In this document: one piece after another, positions 34,259-42,686 of the stretch
How the letters are laid out: each line of letters starts with the position of its first letter
How positions within the stretch are numbered: the stretch's first letter is position 1
NCBI GenBank assembly: GCA_017303805.1
Contig: JAFLBQ010000006.1
Coordinates: 124,001-188,000, forward strand
Origin: Cytophagales bacterium
GTDB taxonomy: Bacteria > Bacteroidota > Bacteroidia > Cytophagales > Cyclobacteriaceae
Direction of reading: 5' to 3'
DNA: 64,000 nt
Translations under genes and position numbers: made by a program
Notes under the pieces: model-generated
Databases searched by the model: none
Told to the model about the DNA's origin: nothing
What the model saw: the letters and a program-made list of their open reading frames with translations, nothing else

Positions 34259-35959
34259 TTATCTTAAAGTCTCCTTTGTTTCTCCACAGCGCAGCATCTG
34301 TTCACCGAAATAGGGATTGCTGATTTCCTTTTCATCGCTGATCCAGAAGGCGCCTTTGTTATCGAATGCCATTGGGCAAAACTGATAGTATGCGTCAAGT
34401 CCCTCCACTCCAAATGTTTTAATTGATGAATAGAGAGCATTTGTGAGTTGAGAAAAAGCTGCCCGTTGAACATCAACATCCGTAGCGGACGAAATGAGTT
34501 TGGTAGCTGTCTCCAAACTTTTCAGTTGGTCCATCCACTTCATATGTGCATCTCCTTTTAGCAAACCCATATCGACATTCTTCAAAGCCGTATTGAACGC
34601 ACTTGTTTGAGCAGATGCAGACTTGGCATCAGATGCTACAAGGGCCTCTTCTATTTTGAAGTAAGGGGTCAGTAATTCTTTGAGCTGTTTTGTAAATGCC
34701 TGATCTACCACCATTGGCTTTTCCACCGTGGTAACTTGCGTTGCATCACTTGTTTGTGCAGCCTCGTGATCGTGATTATGCCCAGCCATTGGGTTAACTC
34801 CTTTCTTGAGTACGATTTCACTGTACAGCAGGTAGGCGCCCGTCACAACAATTGAATCACCTTCTTCCACACCACTCGTAATCTCGACCTTGTTAAAATT
34901 CTCCAGCCCGGTAGTGATCATTTGTGGTCGGTACTTACCAACACCGGTTTTCTTATACACATGATTACCCAACTCTTCGCGGATAACGGCATCCGCAGGT
35001 AACGTCAACGCTTTCTTTTTGGAATGTTCGAAGACGATCTCCGCCTGCATACCGGGTGCGAAGAGATGCTCATTATTAGCAAGGGAAGCACGTAATACAA
35101 ATATCTGGCTGGACTGTCGGTATTCCGGGGAAAGAAAGATGACCTTGCTTTCAATGGGTTGATTTTCGAATCCGTTAACATAAATGGTTATGCGGTCGCC
35201 CAATTTAATAAGCGATGCTTCTCGCGGGTACATTTCCGCTTCCACCCAGAGTTTACTGAGTTTTTCCAGGCGATAAATAGCTGCGCCTTCCGCAACGTAC
35301 TGTCCCTCGGCAACAGGTATTTCGGTAATGATGCCCGAGGCAGGGGCTACGAATTGTATACGTGGGTTAGTGGTTTTCGATTTGGATAGCTCAGCAATCT
35401 GAGCTTCTGTCATTCCGTACAACCATAACTTTTTCCTCGCAGCCTCCAGGTAAGAGGAGTACCGCTTATTGTCAATAGATTGGGGTTGCGCAAGAGCAAG
35501 TAGATATTCATTCTGGTATGTGAGCAATTGCTCACTGTAAATTTCATAAATCAATTGACCCTGATTTATAGGGATGCCAGTTTCTTTGATAAAGAGTTTA
35601 TCAATCCGGCCCGGAACCCTGGTGCTTACTACTTCAGTCTGCGTCTCATCCGCCCGGAGGCGGCCGTTCAGAAGTATGCTGTTACCAATTTCCTGAACAG
35701 ACACCCGCTGCACGGTAATATTAGCAAGTTCAATCTGGCTTTCGCTGAGTGTTACTTCTGACTTATCACCCCCTGCTGTAATCGGAACCAAGTCCATACC
35801 ACAGATAGGACAAGTGCCAGGTTTATCCTGAACAATCTGCGGGTGCATGGGGCATGTATAAGTTTGTTTTATTTCAGAGGACTGACCATCTTTTTTTCCA
35901 TTGCACCCGATCAGTAGTATGATGATAATAACAACTGAATATTGAATTGTAGTTTTCAT
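34259..35959 (-). CDS. CusB-like adaptor lipoprotein with N-terminal metal module and C-terminal DUF3347
   Basis: 566 residues. Lipoprotein signal (LIGC, Cys19); heavy-metal-binding module YTCPMHPQI...TCPICGMDL (34-57); adaptor core with barrel-sandwich and helical segments (about 70-390), including GRLRADETQTEVVSTRVPGRI; His-rich AGHNHDHE; then a DUF3347 domain with CPMAFDNKGAFWISDEKEI and NPYFGEQMLRCG. So one polypeptide joins a metal-loading zinc-ribbon-like module, the tripartite-pump adaptor and a DUF3347 unit found alone elsewhere in the locus. It starts 5 bp after the second adaptor and probably works with the CusA pump. Confidence 0.92.
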   Translation of the reverse strand: MKTTIQYSVVIIIILLIGCNGKKDGQSSEIKQTYTCPMHPQIVQDKPGTCPICGMDLVPITAGGDKSEVTLSESQIELANITVQRVSVQEIGNSILLNGRLRADETQTEVVSTRVPGRIDKLFIKETGIPINQGQLIYEIYSEQLLTYQNEYLLALAQPQSIDNKRYSSYLEAARKKLWLYGMTEAQIAELSKSKTTNPRIQFVAPASGIITEIPVAEGQYVAEGAAIYRLEKLSKLWVEAEMYPREASLIKLGDRITIYVNGFENQPIESKVIFLSPEYRQSSQIFVLRASLANNEHLFAPGMQAEIVFEHSKKKALTLPADAVIREELGNHVYKKTGVGKYRPQMITTGLENFNKVEITSGVEEGDSIVVTGAYLLYSEIVLKKGVNPMAGHNHDHEAAQTSDATQVTTVEKPMVVDQAFTKQLKELLTPYFKIEEALVASDAKSASAQTSAFNTALKNVDMGLLKGDAHMKWMDQLKSLETATKLISSATDVDVQRAAFSQLTNALYSSIKTFGVEGLDAYYQFCPMAFDNKGAFWISDEKEISNPYFGEQMLRCGETKETLR

Positions 35960-35964
35960 CGCTG

Positions 35965-37308
35965 TTATGGATTAATTACTTTTATAAAACTCTCGCTGTC
36001 TATCATGTATTGAGCGTTGGCGGCAACGTCTGCCGATTCGGTTAAGCCTTCAGTTATTTCAACCCAGCCGTCTGCCTCTAATCCCGTTTTTACTTTAAAG
36101 GGTGTGTAGGTACCTTTCTCTTTGATGAATACTATTTGCTGAACACCTAAATCAAGAATTGCTTTTTTGGGTATCCACAATGCCTGATCATGTGCCTGCA
36201 CAACATGCGCAGTTAATAGTTGTCCGACACGGATTTCATTTTTGTCTACATCGATGTAGGATCGAACCTGTAGGAATTGTTTGCCTTCGCTGAAAAAGGG
36301 TTGAATGAAGTCCACCTTAGCGTGGATGGCTTTTTGCGAACCTTTCACGTGGAGTTCAATCTGCTCGCCTTTTTCGATTTGCGCTCCTTCCTTGGCTGGA
36401 AAGTATACTTCAGCCCAAAGGCGAGTGCCATCTACCACTTTGAAGAGGCTTTGACCTGTAGCCAGATACATACCTTCGCGAACTGAAAATTGTCCACCCA
36501 TTACCAGTGACGGATTTGCAGCATTCATTGAGTTACTTGACTGCGTCCCGCCACTCATGGCACCCCCCGCCTTTTTGTTCATTCCGCTACCGCCCATTGA
36601 TGATGCTGTGCTATTCGATGTGCTACTCTCCGGGAGTGTTGCAGTTGCTTCCAGGATGTACCCGGAGTATGGACTCAGCACTGGTAAGGCAAAAGTTTCT
36701 TTTCCGGTTTTGATGATGTTCTCTATTTGATCATTAGTAAGTCCGAGTAATTGTAGCTTTTGCTTTGCAGACTCAATGATTTCGATATGTTCCTTATGTT
36801 GACTTACCACGTAGAGTAATTCCCGTTGGGCTGTGATCAACTCCGGACTATATATCTCCATAATCACCTGACCTTTTCGCACGGGCTGGTAATTATATTT
36901 CAGATAGAGCCTTTCAATGCGACCGCCAAAGCGCACGGGAACCGAATAAGTTTTGCGCGTATCATAATTGATTACTCCAGCGGCTGTAATATTTACAGGC
37001 AATGTTTTTCTTTCGGGCTGGATCGTTTCTATAGTTGATATGACTGAGCTATTAGTAGGCTTGATCAGGTCTTTCATTTCCTCTGATACGGCCACTGGTT
37101 GCCCAGTACCAGACTTCTTAACCAAATCCATTCCACAGATGGGACAAGTCCCTGGTTTATCCTGAGTAATCTGGGGATGCATGGGGCAGGTGTATTCATC
37201 GTGAACATGCGCCTGCTTTTCTTTTTCTGAATTGCACGCTACCATTAATCCCAGCATGAGGATGAGTAGGGCGAACGTCTTCAGCGTTTTATCAGTTGCA
37301 CGTTGCAT
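35965..37308 (-). CDS. cusB: CusB-like RND periplasmic adaptor lipoprotein
   Basis: 447 residues from MQRATDKTLKTF; lipobox MVAC (Cys25). A Cys-His metal module (YTCPMHPQI...TCPICGMDL) is at 39-62 and the adaptor core follows, with RKTYSVPVRFGGRIERLYLKY and a low-complexity Ser/Gly/Met insert around residues 230-260. I preferred the internal ATG directly after the TolC stop; a start 24 bp upstream would overlap that gene. It would hand copper or silver to the CusA pump across the periplasm. Confidence 0.92.
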   Translation of the reverse strand: MQRATDKTLKTFALLILMLGLMVACNSEKEKQAHVHDEYTCPMHPQITQDKPGTCPICGMDLVKKSGTGQPVAVSEEMKDLIKPTNSSVISTIETIQPERKTLPVNITAAGVINYDTRKTYSVPVRFGGRIERLYLKYNYQPVRKGQVIMEIYSPELITAQRELLYVVSQHKEHIEIIESAKQKLQLLGLTNDQIENIIKTGKETFALPVLSPYSGYILEATATLPESSTSNSTASSMGGSGMNKKAGGAMSGGTQSSNSMNAANPSLVMGGQFSVREGMYLATGQSLFKVVDGTRLWAEVYFPAKEGAQIEKGEQIELHVKGSQKAIHAKVDFIQPFFSEGKQFLQVRSYIDVDKNEIRVGQLLTAHVVQAHDQALWIPKKAILDLGVQQIVFIKEKGTYTPFKVKTGLEADGWVEITEGLTESADVAANAQYMIDSESFIKVINP

Positions 37309-37309
37309 A

Positions 37310-38563
37310 TTATTTCTCCAATTGCTTTTCATAACTCACGATCATCTGATAATATCTTCTCATCACATCTAAGTATTGGGTTTGTGCCATAATGAGGGCC
37401 TCGTATGCATCAATCACAAAGGGTAATTCCTCCCTGTTTTCTTCGTATGCCAGCATTACTGTCTCATAGTTCCTTTCAAGTGCTGGAATAATTTTCTGCT
37501 CGTAGTTGTCCAGTTGCTTCCGGGTGGTTTGAATTTCCCAAGCCATTCCTGCAGCCATACCTTGTGCTTCATTAAGGATGGCCTCGCGTCCGCGTTTCAT
37601 TGCCTCAATCTGGAGGTTCATACCCCGAACATTAGCCTTATACATTTTGGATGACCACGGGGCAATGGGAATGGATACCATACCTTCAATCGTGTATGCG
37701 CTGGGCATCATCTGCCCCAACGGAGCCATGTGGTTATATCGGATTCGGAAGTCCGGTTTGGCCTGGTAGCTTTCCAGTTTTACGGCATATTTCATGCTTT
37801 GAATAGTATTGTTGATTTGCCGAATGTCGCTTCGCCTGCTGGCCAACTCTGCCGTATCAAGCACCAGTTGCACAGCGTCAAATTCTTGGAAAGTCGTATC
37901 AATGACGAATCGATATTCCTTCGGCAGGTTCATCAGCGCGTTTAGCGCGATGTTCTTTTGAATGATCTCATTTTCGGTCATGAAAATCATGTTCTCTACT
38001 TCATGCAATCTTCCTTCGGCCTTAAAGCTGTTGCCCAACGGACTTTGGTTATAGGGGTACCGTGCTTTGGCAATGTTGAACATGAGTTGAATGATTTCCT
38101 GATTCTCGCGAAGAATCGCCAGCTTCTTTTCCAGTACGAGCCATTCATAAAATGCTGTTTTTGCCTGCGACCTCAGTTCGTTGAACGTGTATGAACCCGC
38201 AGCTTCTTCAATGGCCGCTTTTGATGAGAGCAGTTGCTGATTGGCTCGCAATTTTGCCGGATTCGGTATGGACTGTTCAGCGGAGAGCATCACAGATCCC
38301 TTGTCCCTTTCGTCCATCACCATTTGACCAGGATAAGGAGTCATAAAAGTTCCGAGTCCGACCATCGGAGCCATCCAACTTTTCGCACCTTTTGAGATTT
38401 CATTTAGCGCCTGTGCTTTGTATCGATATTCTTGTAACATGGGGTTGTTGTGTTGGATCACAGTGAGAATGCTGTCCAACTTTAATCGTTGCTGTGCCTG
38501 GGCAGTGAGACTGCCCCAAAGCGCAAGCCAGAACAGGATTATGGTTTTAATGTTTGATTTCAT
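37310..38563 (-). CDS. TolC/CusC-like outer-membrane efflux protein
   Basis: 417 residues from MKSNIKTIILFWLAL, with signal peptide ending TAQAQ. The internal repeat typical of TolC proteins is visible as two long helical halves (about 30-205 and 225-415), including SQAKTAFYEWLVLEKKLAIL and the closing AQTQYLDVMRRYYQMIVSYEK. It has no lipobox. It forms the outer channel for the CusBA proteins; its start overlaps the cusA 3' end by 17 bases, and it is followed immediately by cusB. Confidence 0.9.
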   Translation of the reverse strand: MKSNIKTIILFWLALWGSLTAQAQQRLKLDSILTVIQHNNPMLQEYRYKAQALNEISKGAKSWMAPMVGLGTFMTPYPGQMVMDERDKGSVMLSAEQSIPNPAKLRANQQLLSSKAAIEEAAGSYTFNELRSQAKTAFYEWLVLEKKLAILRENQEIIQLMFNIAKARYPYNQSPLGNSFKAEGRLHEVENMIFMTENEIIQKNIALNALMNLPKEYRFVIDTTFQEFDAVQLVLDTAELASRRSDIRQINNTIQSMKYAVKLESYQAKPDFRIRYNHMAPLGQMMPSAYTIEGMVSIPIAPWSSKMYKANVRGMNLQIEAMKRGREAILNEAQGMAAGMAWEIQTTRKQLDNYEQKIIPALERNYETVMLAYEENREELPFVIDAYEALIMAQTQYLDVMRRYYQMIVSYEKQLEK

Positions 38564-40484
38564 GGATTTCAAGTTTTCCGAATTTTCTAAGCTCATATTC
38601 TTTGGTCATCAAAAAGATTAGGGGCGTCACCAAAAGGATGTGCGTGGAGGATGTGAGTACGCCTCCAATCATGGGCAACACAATGGGTTTCATTACATCG
38701 CTGCCGACACCGGTAGCCCACAACACCGGAACGAGGCCAAATAGAGCAACGGACACAGTCATCAATTTTGGTCTGAGGCGTTTTGCCGCTCCGGCAATTA
38801 CAAATTCCTTCAATTCAGTCATTGAAATGGTTTCGCGCGAGTTGCCTCTTAACTCTACCAGTTGCCTCATTGCATCGTTGAGATAGATTACCATCACAAC
38901 ACCTGTCTCTACGGCAATACCGAACAAAGCAATGAATCCAACCGCTACGGCTACCGATAGGTGAACACCCCAGAAATAAATTATATAGGCCCCTCCAATA
39001 AGCGCAAAGGGTACGGTTATCAAACTAAAGAATGCTTCGCGTATGGAATGGAAAGCGAAATAAAGTGAGAGGAATATGATGATAAAAACTATGGGAGCAA
39101 TCAACGTTAATGTTTTCTTGCTTCGGATAAGATTTTCGTACTGGCCGCTCCACTCAATATAATATCCGTTGGGAAGGCTTGAGAGGTCACTGTTTAATTT
39201 ATCAATAGCTTCTTGTACTGTGCTGCCGAGGTCACGGTCGCGCACATTAAAAAGTACAGCACCGCGCAACATAGCATTTTCTGAGTTGATCATCGGTGGG
39301 CCATCTTCAAACCGAAGGTCGGCCACATCTGATAATGGAATCGTTCCCAATGCAGGGGTCTGCACCGGAATGCGTTTAAGTTGGTCCAGGCTGTTCCGGT
39401 AGTCTTGTGCCAACCGTACATTCACTGAAAAACGTTGACGGCCTTCAATGGTACGCGTGATGGGTGTACCTCCAATAGCGGATTCTACCATCATGTTTAC
39501 GTCATCTATATTGAGGCCGTAACGTCCAATCTCTTCACGTTTAATATCAATGACCAGATACTTGCCCCCTGTGATGGGCTCAACATAAAGGTCTTTCACT
39601 CCCGGAATACCTTCGAGGGCTAGTTTAACTTTTTCCGAAACGGCATAGATCGTATCCAGATTCTGACCATACACCTTTACACCTACATCGGTCCGAACTC
39701 CGGTAGCCAACATATTGATGCGGTTAATAATGGGTTGTGTCCATCCGTTAACCACTCCGGGAATTTGGAGTTTGGCATCCAATTCATTAACGATATCTTT
39801 TTTCGTTATCCCCGGTCGCCATTCACTTTTTGGCTTCAGCATGATAATTGTTTCGATCATGCTGATGGGTGAATTATCGGTTGCAGTGCTGGCCCGACCT
39901 GCCTTCCCTAGTACTTTGTCAACTTCGGGAACTGAGTGAATCAGTTTATCTTGCACCTGCAGAATTCTTTTTGCCTCTGCATTCGATATGTCTGGAAGCG
40001 TAACGGGCATGAACAGAATGGACTGCTCATCAAGCGGTGGCATAAATTCTGAACCAAGGCTGATGATTAAGGGAATGCTGATGACGAGTGCAGCGATGTT
40101 AATTCCAATTGTAGTCTTGCGCCATTTCATACACCAGCGGATAATGGGTTCATAGACCTTCTCCAGTATTCTGTTTACCGGGTTAGAGTGTTCGTCTTTA
40201 AATTTCCCCTTCATGAAAAACGAAATAAGTACGGGTGCAAGGGTAACAACCAATACTGCATCCACGATCATGATGAAGGTTTTAGTATACGCCAGTGGGT
40301 GAAACAATTTGCCCTCTTGCCCGGTAAGCATAAACACCGGAAGAAATGAAGTAATGATGATAATTGTTGAGTAGAAGACTCCCCGAGAAACCTGCTTACT
40401 TGATTTTTCGATGACCGCAAGACGTTCCTCTTCGGTGATCCATGGGTCTTCTTTTTTGCGTGAGAATATTTTGAAAAATTTCAT
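38547..40484 (-). CDS. cusA: CusA-type RND metal pump, C-terminal part
   Basis: 645 residues from a plausible ATG that lies 11 bp after the stop of the N-terminal part, in the -1 frame. It contains the second half of a heavy-metal RND pump: SSKQVSRGVFYSTIIIITSFLPVFMLTG, EFMPPLDEQSILFMP, the periplasmic TATDNSPISMIETIIMLKP region, QPIINRINMLATGVRTDVGVKVYG and the second half of the membrane domain to its usual end. Joined to the N-terminal part by a -1 shift at the A7 run it gives 1,080 residues, close to the family's usual length. Could be an assembly indel, real mutation or programmed frameshift. Confidence 0.85.
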   Translation of the reverse strand: MKFFKIFSRKKEDPWITEEERLAVIEKSSKQVSRGVFYSTIIIITSFLPVFMLTGQEGKLFHPLAYTKTFIMIVDAVLVVTLAPVLISFFMKGKFKDEHSNPVNRILEKVYEPIIRWCMKWRKTTIGINIAALVISIPLIISLGSEFMPPLDEQSILFMPVTLPDISNAEAKRILQVQDKLIHSVPEVDKVLGKAGRASTATDNSPISMIETIIMLKPKSEWRPGITKKDIVNELDAKLQIPGVVNGWTQPIINRINMLATGVRTDVGVKVYGQNLDTIYAVSEKVKLALEGIPGVKDLYVEPITGGKYLVIDIKREEIGRYGLNIDDVNMMVESAIGGTPITRTIEGRQRFSVNVRLAQDYRNSLDQLKRIPVQTPALGTIPLSDVADLRFEDGPPMINSENAMLRGAVLFNVRDRDLGSTVQEAIDKLNSDLSSLPNGYYIEWSGQYENLIRSKKTLTLIAPIVFIIIFLSLYFAFHSIREAFFSLITVPFALIGGAYIIYFWGVHLSVAVAVGFIALFGIAVETGVVMVIYLNDAMRQLVELRGNSRETISMTELKEFVIAGAAKRLRPKLMTVSVALFGLVPVLWATGVGSDVMKPIVLPMIGGVLTSSTHILLVTPLIFLMTKEYELRKFGKLEIHEIKH

Positions 40485-40495
40485 TGCTGTCTTTT

Positions 40496-40517
40496 TTAAG
40501 GGTTCCCTGATTTTTTT
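40496..40517 (-). promoter_or_regulatory. A AAA AAA slippery heptamer and stop in cusA
   Basis: On the minus strand the zero frame reads GCA AAA AAA TCA GGG AAC CCT TAA. The A AAA AAA heptamer is in the canonical X XXY YYZ phase; a -1 slip gives ATC AGG GAA CCC TTA and enters the C-terminal frame without a stop. This is either a recoding site or the place of a one-base homopolymer error. Confidence 0.6.
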
Positions 40518-41788
40518 GCCATTTCTTCAGCGTAGCGTTGACTGAGGTGTTTGTAGGCATTTTCCGACATGATAATTCCGTTATCAACAATTACCCCGAT
40601 TGCCAATGCAACCCCGGTGAGGGACATGATGTTGGAAGAGATATTAAAAGCATTTAATAAAATGAAAGCGGTGGCCAACGTAATGGGTATCTGTATGATG
40701 ATGCTCAATGCGCTTCGCCAGTGAAACAGGAAGATGATCACCACCAGTGAAACCACGATCATTTCTTCAATTAGTGTTTTCTTAATGGAAGAAACAGACT
40801 CTTCGATTAATTCGCTTCTGTCGTAGGCAAGATTGAATTTCATGCCTTCGGGAAAACCCTTGGCTACTTCTTCCATCTTTTTCTTTACTCTCTTGATTAC
40901 CTCATCGGCATTTTCACCATAGCGCATCACCACAATGCCTCCCACAGCCTCACCTTCGCCACTCACATCAAAAATGCCAAGACGAAGTTGACCGGTCATT
41001 TGCACGGTAGCTACATCCTTGACCGTAACTGGTATGGAGTTTACTGTTTTAAGCGGGATCATTTCAATAGCTTCAATGCTCTTGATATACCCGGTAGTCT
41101 TGATCACGTACCCGATGTCGTTTACTTCAAACTTCCTTCCGCCCGCTTCATTATTATTGGCACGAATGGATTGAATCACCTGCGGGATGGAGAGGCCATA
41201 GTATGTAAGTTTGTTTGGATTGATCGTAACCTGGTATTGTTTTTCGAACCCTCCAAAGGAGGCCACCTCGGCAACTCCAGGCACATTCTGCAATCCGAAT
41301 TTTATATACCAGTCTTGTATAGCACGTTGTTCACCCAGATCCATGCCGGGCGCTTCCAATGTATACCACAGAATATGGCCTACACCGGTGCCATCAGGAC
41401 CAATGGTTGGAACAACACCCTCCGGCAATAAGCGCGATGCGTAATTTAACCGCTCAAGAACGCGTTGTCTAGCCCAGTAAACGTCAACATCATCTTCGAA
41501 GATCACGTAAACAAAACTCATCCCGAACATGGATGTACCGCGAACATATTTTATCTGGGGCAAGGCCTGAAGATTGGTAACCAATGGGTAGGTAACCTGA
41601 TCTTCCATAATCTGTGGGCTCCTTCCCATCCACTCCGTGAACACGATAACCTGGTTCTCAGAAAGATCAGGGATGGCATCAATCTTATTCACCTTTACGG
41701 AGTGTAAACCCCACCCGAAGAGGCCTGCTGCAATAAGCAGGATAATGAAACGATTGTGTATAGAGTATGAAATTATTTTCTCAATCAT
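40496..41788 (-). CDS. cusA: CusA-type RND metal pump, N-terminal part
   Basis: 430 residues covering the first half of a heavy-metal RND transporter: the first helix, IDAIPDLSENQVIVFTEWMG, FEDDVDVYWARQRVLERL, FGLQNVPGVAEVASFGG, and membrane helices through SLTGVALAIGVIVDNGIIMSENAYKHL. The latter is the helix that carries the proton-relay Asp in CusA. The frame ends in TAA 12 bases after a run of seven A. As read it would lack all later helices, so it is unlikely to work alone. It starts the cusA-tolC-cusB-cusB order. Confidence 0.9.
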   Translation of the reverse strand: MIEKIISYSIHNRFIILLIAAGLFGWGLHSVKVNKIDAIPDLSENQVIVFTEWMGRSPQIMEDQVTYPLVTNLQALPQIKYVRGTSMFGMSFVYVIFEDDVDVYWARQRVLERLNYASRLLPEGVVPTIGPDGTGVGHILWYTLEAPGMDLGEQRAIQDWYIKFGLQNVPGVAEVASFGGFEKQYQVTINPNKLTYYGLSIPQVIQSIRANNNEAGGRKFEVNDIGYVIKTTGYIKSIEAIEMIPLKTVNSIPVTVKDVATVQMTGQLRLGIFDVSGEGEAVGGIVVMRYGENADEVIKRVKKKMEEVAKGFPEGMKFNLAYDRSELIEESVSSIKKTLIEEMIVVSLVVIIFLFHWRSALSIIIQIPITLATAFILLNAFNISSNIMSLTGVALAIGVIVDNGIIMSENAYKHLSQRYAEEMAKKSGNP

Positions 41789-41854
41789 AGTAATCGAATA
41801 ATAAAAATGAAGTCAGTTATCCTAAGGAAAAGGACATGAAGAAAGGGCGGAGCT

Positions 41855-41882
41855 AATCTTGCAAATGCTTTAAAACAAGATT
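41855..41882. repeat. Inverted repeat upstream of cusA
   Basis: AATCTTG and CAAGATT are separated by 14 nt, 67-94 bp before the cusA start. It could be a regulatory hairpin or protein site; there is no T-run to make it a terminator. Confidence 0.35.
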
Positions 41883-41900
41883 AATTGTGTGAAGAGGCTA

Positions 41901-41914
41901 TTCGCAAATGCGAA
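41901..41914. promoter_or_regulatory. Palindrome TTCGCA-AA-TGCGAA upstream of cusA
   Basis: A perfect 14-bp palindrome with a 2-nt centre, 113-126 bp upstream of cusA in the 155-bp gap after the HYC_CC_PP-like gene. Such symmetry fits a dimeric regulator. No second copy was noticed in the window. Confidence 0.35.
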
Positions 41915-41943
41915 CACAATCCACACGCCCCTAAGCGCAGTTA

Positions 41944-42372
41944 TTAAATAAGGAAAGTCTGAACGAGTATTGTAATGTCTCGTTCGATCAATGGCGGTCG
42001 ATAATTGAAAAAGTGTCCACGTTCAACCGCAACAGCAGAATTCAGGTGTTCTACAGACGGAATGATTAAAGGCAACCCATCCGTAAGTGGTTTGATTGTA
42101 ATGGTTTCACTTACCTTAGTTGAATATTTTTCAGAGTCGATAATAACGGTGGCATCTTCACAGCACCCTTTATGCCCAACGGATGTATGATCGGAAGGAT
42201 CCCCATCATGATCACAACCACGTGTGTGTTCCTCGCAAGCCTGAGCGTGGCCAAAAATTGCCATGCTTTGGACTTCGCCTCCACACAAATGAAAACTAAC
42301 CGAATGGCTGATGGAAGACATCAGCACAAGCGATGCAAGAATACCGGTTAGTATGGTGCGAAACTTCTTCAA
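41944..42372 (-). CDS. HYC_CC_PP-like exported Cys/His-rich protein (copy 1)
   Basis: 142 residues: signal peptide (about 1-24), then SFHLCGGEV, a Cys/His-rich segment (ACEEHTRGCDHDGDPSDHTS), KGCCED, and a C-terminal NYRPPLIERDITILVQTFLI. The order His-x-Cys, Cys-Cys, Pro-Pro matches the Bacteroidota family named for those motifs. It is placed just before the cusA gene. Periplasmic metal binding is inferred from the Cys and His content. Confidence 0.72.
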   Translation of the reverse strand: MKKFRTILTGILASLVLMSSISHSVSFHLCGGEVQSMAIFGHAQACEEHTRGCDHDGDPSDHTSVGHKGCCEDATVIIDSEKYSTKVSETITIKPLTDGLPLIIPSVEHLNSAVAVERGHFFNYRPPLIERDITILVQTFLI

Positions 42373-42463
42373 GACTTTGTAAATATACGGGGCTTACGCA
42401 TATAAGTTATTATACATTATTGCTGAAATGTTATAAAATTCTCTGTAATATCTTCCAAAAATC

Positions 42464-42492
42464 GCAAAAAGGCCTCATTTCGGGGCTTTTAT
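42464..42492 (-). terminator. Possible intrinsic terminator
   Basis: On the minus strand AAAAGCC...GG(C)CTTTT forms a stem with one bulged C, followed by TTTTTGCGATTTTT. It lies 40-65 bp after the stop of the MTKPCC gene. The bulge lowers confidence. Confidence 0.4.
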
Positions 42493-42530
42493 AAAAACCC
42501 AATCCCTTTTGATCCAGCCCATGACAATTG

Positions 42531-42665
42531 TCAGAAGTTAAAAATTTCAGCCAGAATCACGATCAACATAATGGCAAGGACAATAGCAATCCAAAATCTC
42601 CTGATCCACTTCTCTGATTCCGGTGACGGCTTGGGTGTCTCTATTTGACAACAAGGTTTAGTCAT
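42531..42665 (-). CDS. 44-residue membrane protein with N-terminal KPCC
   Basis: Begins MTKPCCQIETPKPSPESEKW and continues with RRFWIAIVLAIMLIVIL, a single transmembrane helix, ending EIFNF. It mirrors the MAKPCC protein near the CusB-like gene. It sits 21 bp after the HMA-AraC regulator in the same direction, so is probably co-expressed with it. The Cys pair next to the membrane suggests a soft-metal site; not proven. Confidence 0.7.
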   Translation of the reverse strand: MTKPCCQIETPKPSPESEKWIRRFWIAIVLAIMLIVILAEIFNF

Positions 42666-42686
42666 AATTTCAAATAGTTGGTTTTA

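Noticed and set aside
38547-41788. CusA halves as two independent genes
   Set aside because: The N-terminal part ends in the middle of the membrane domain; each half alone lacks essential pump parts, and the join is exact after a -1 shift.
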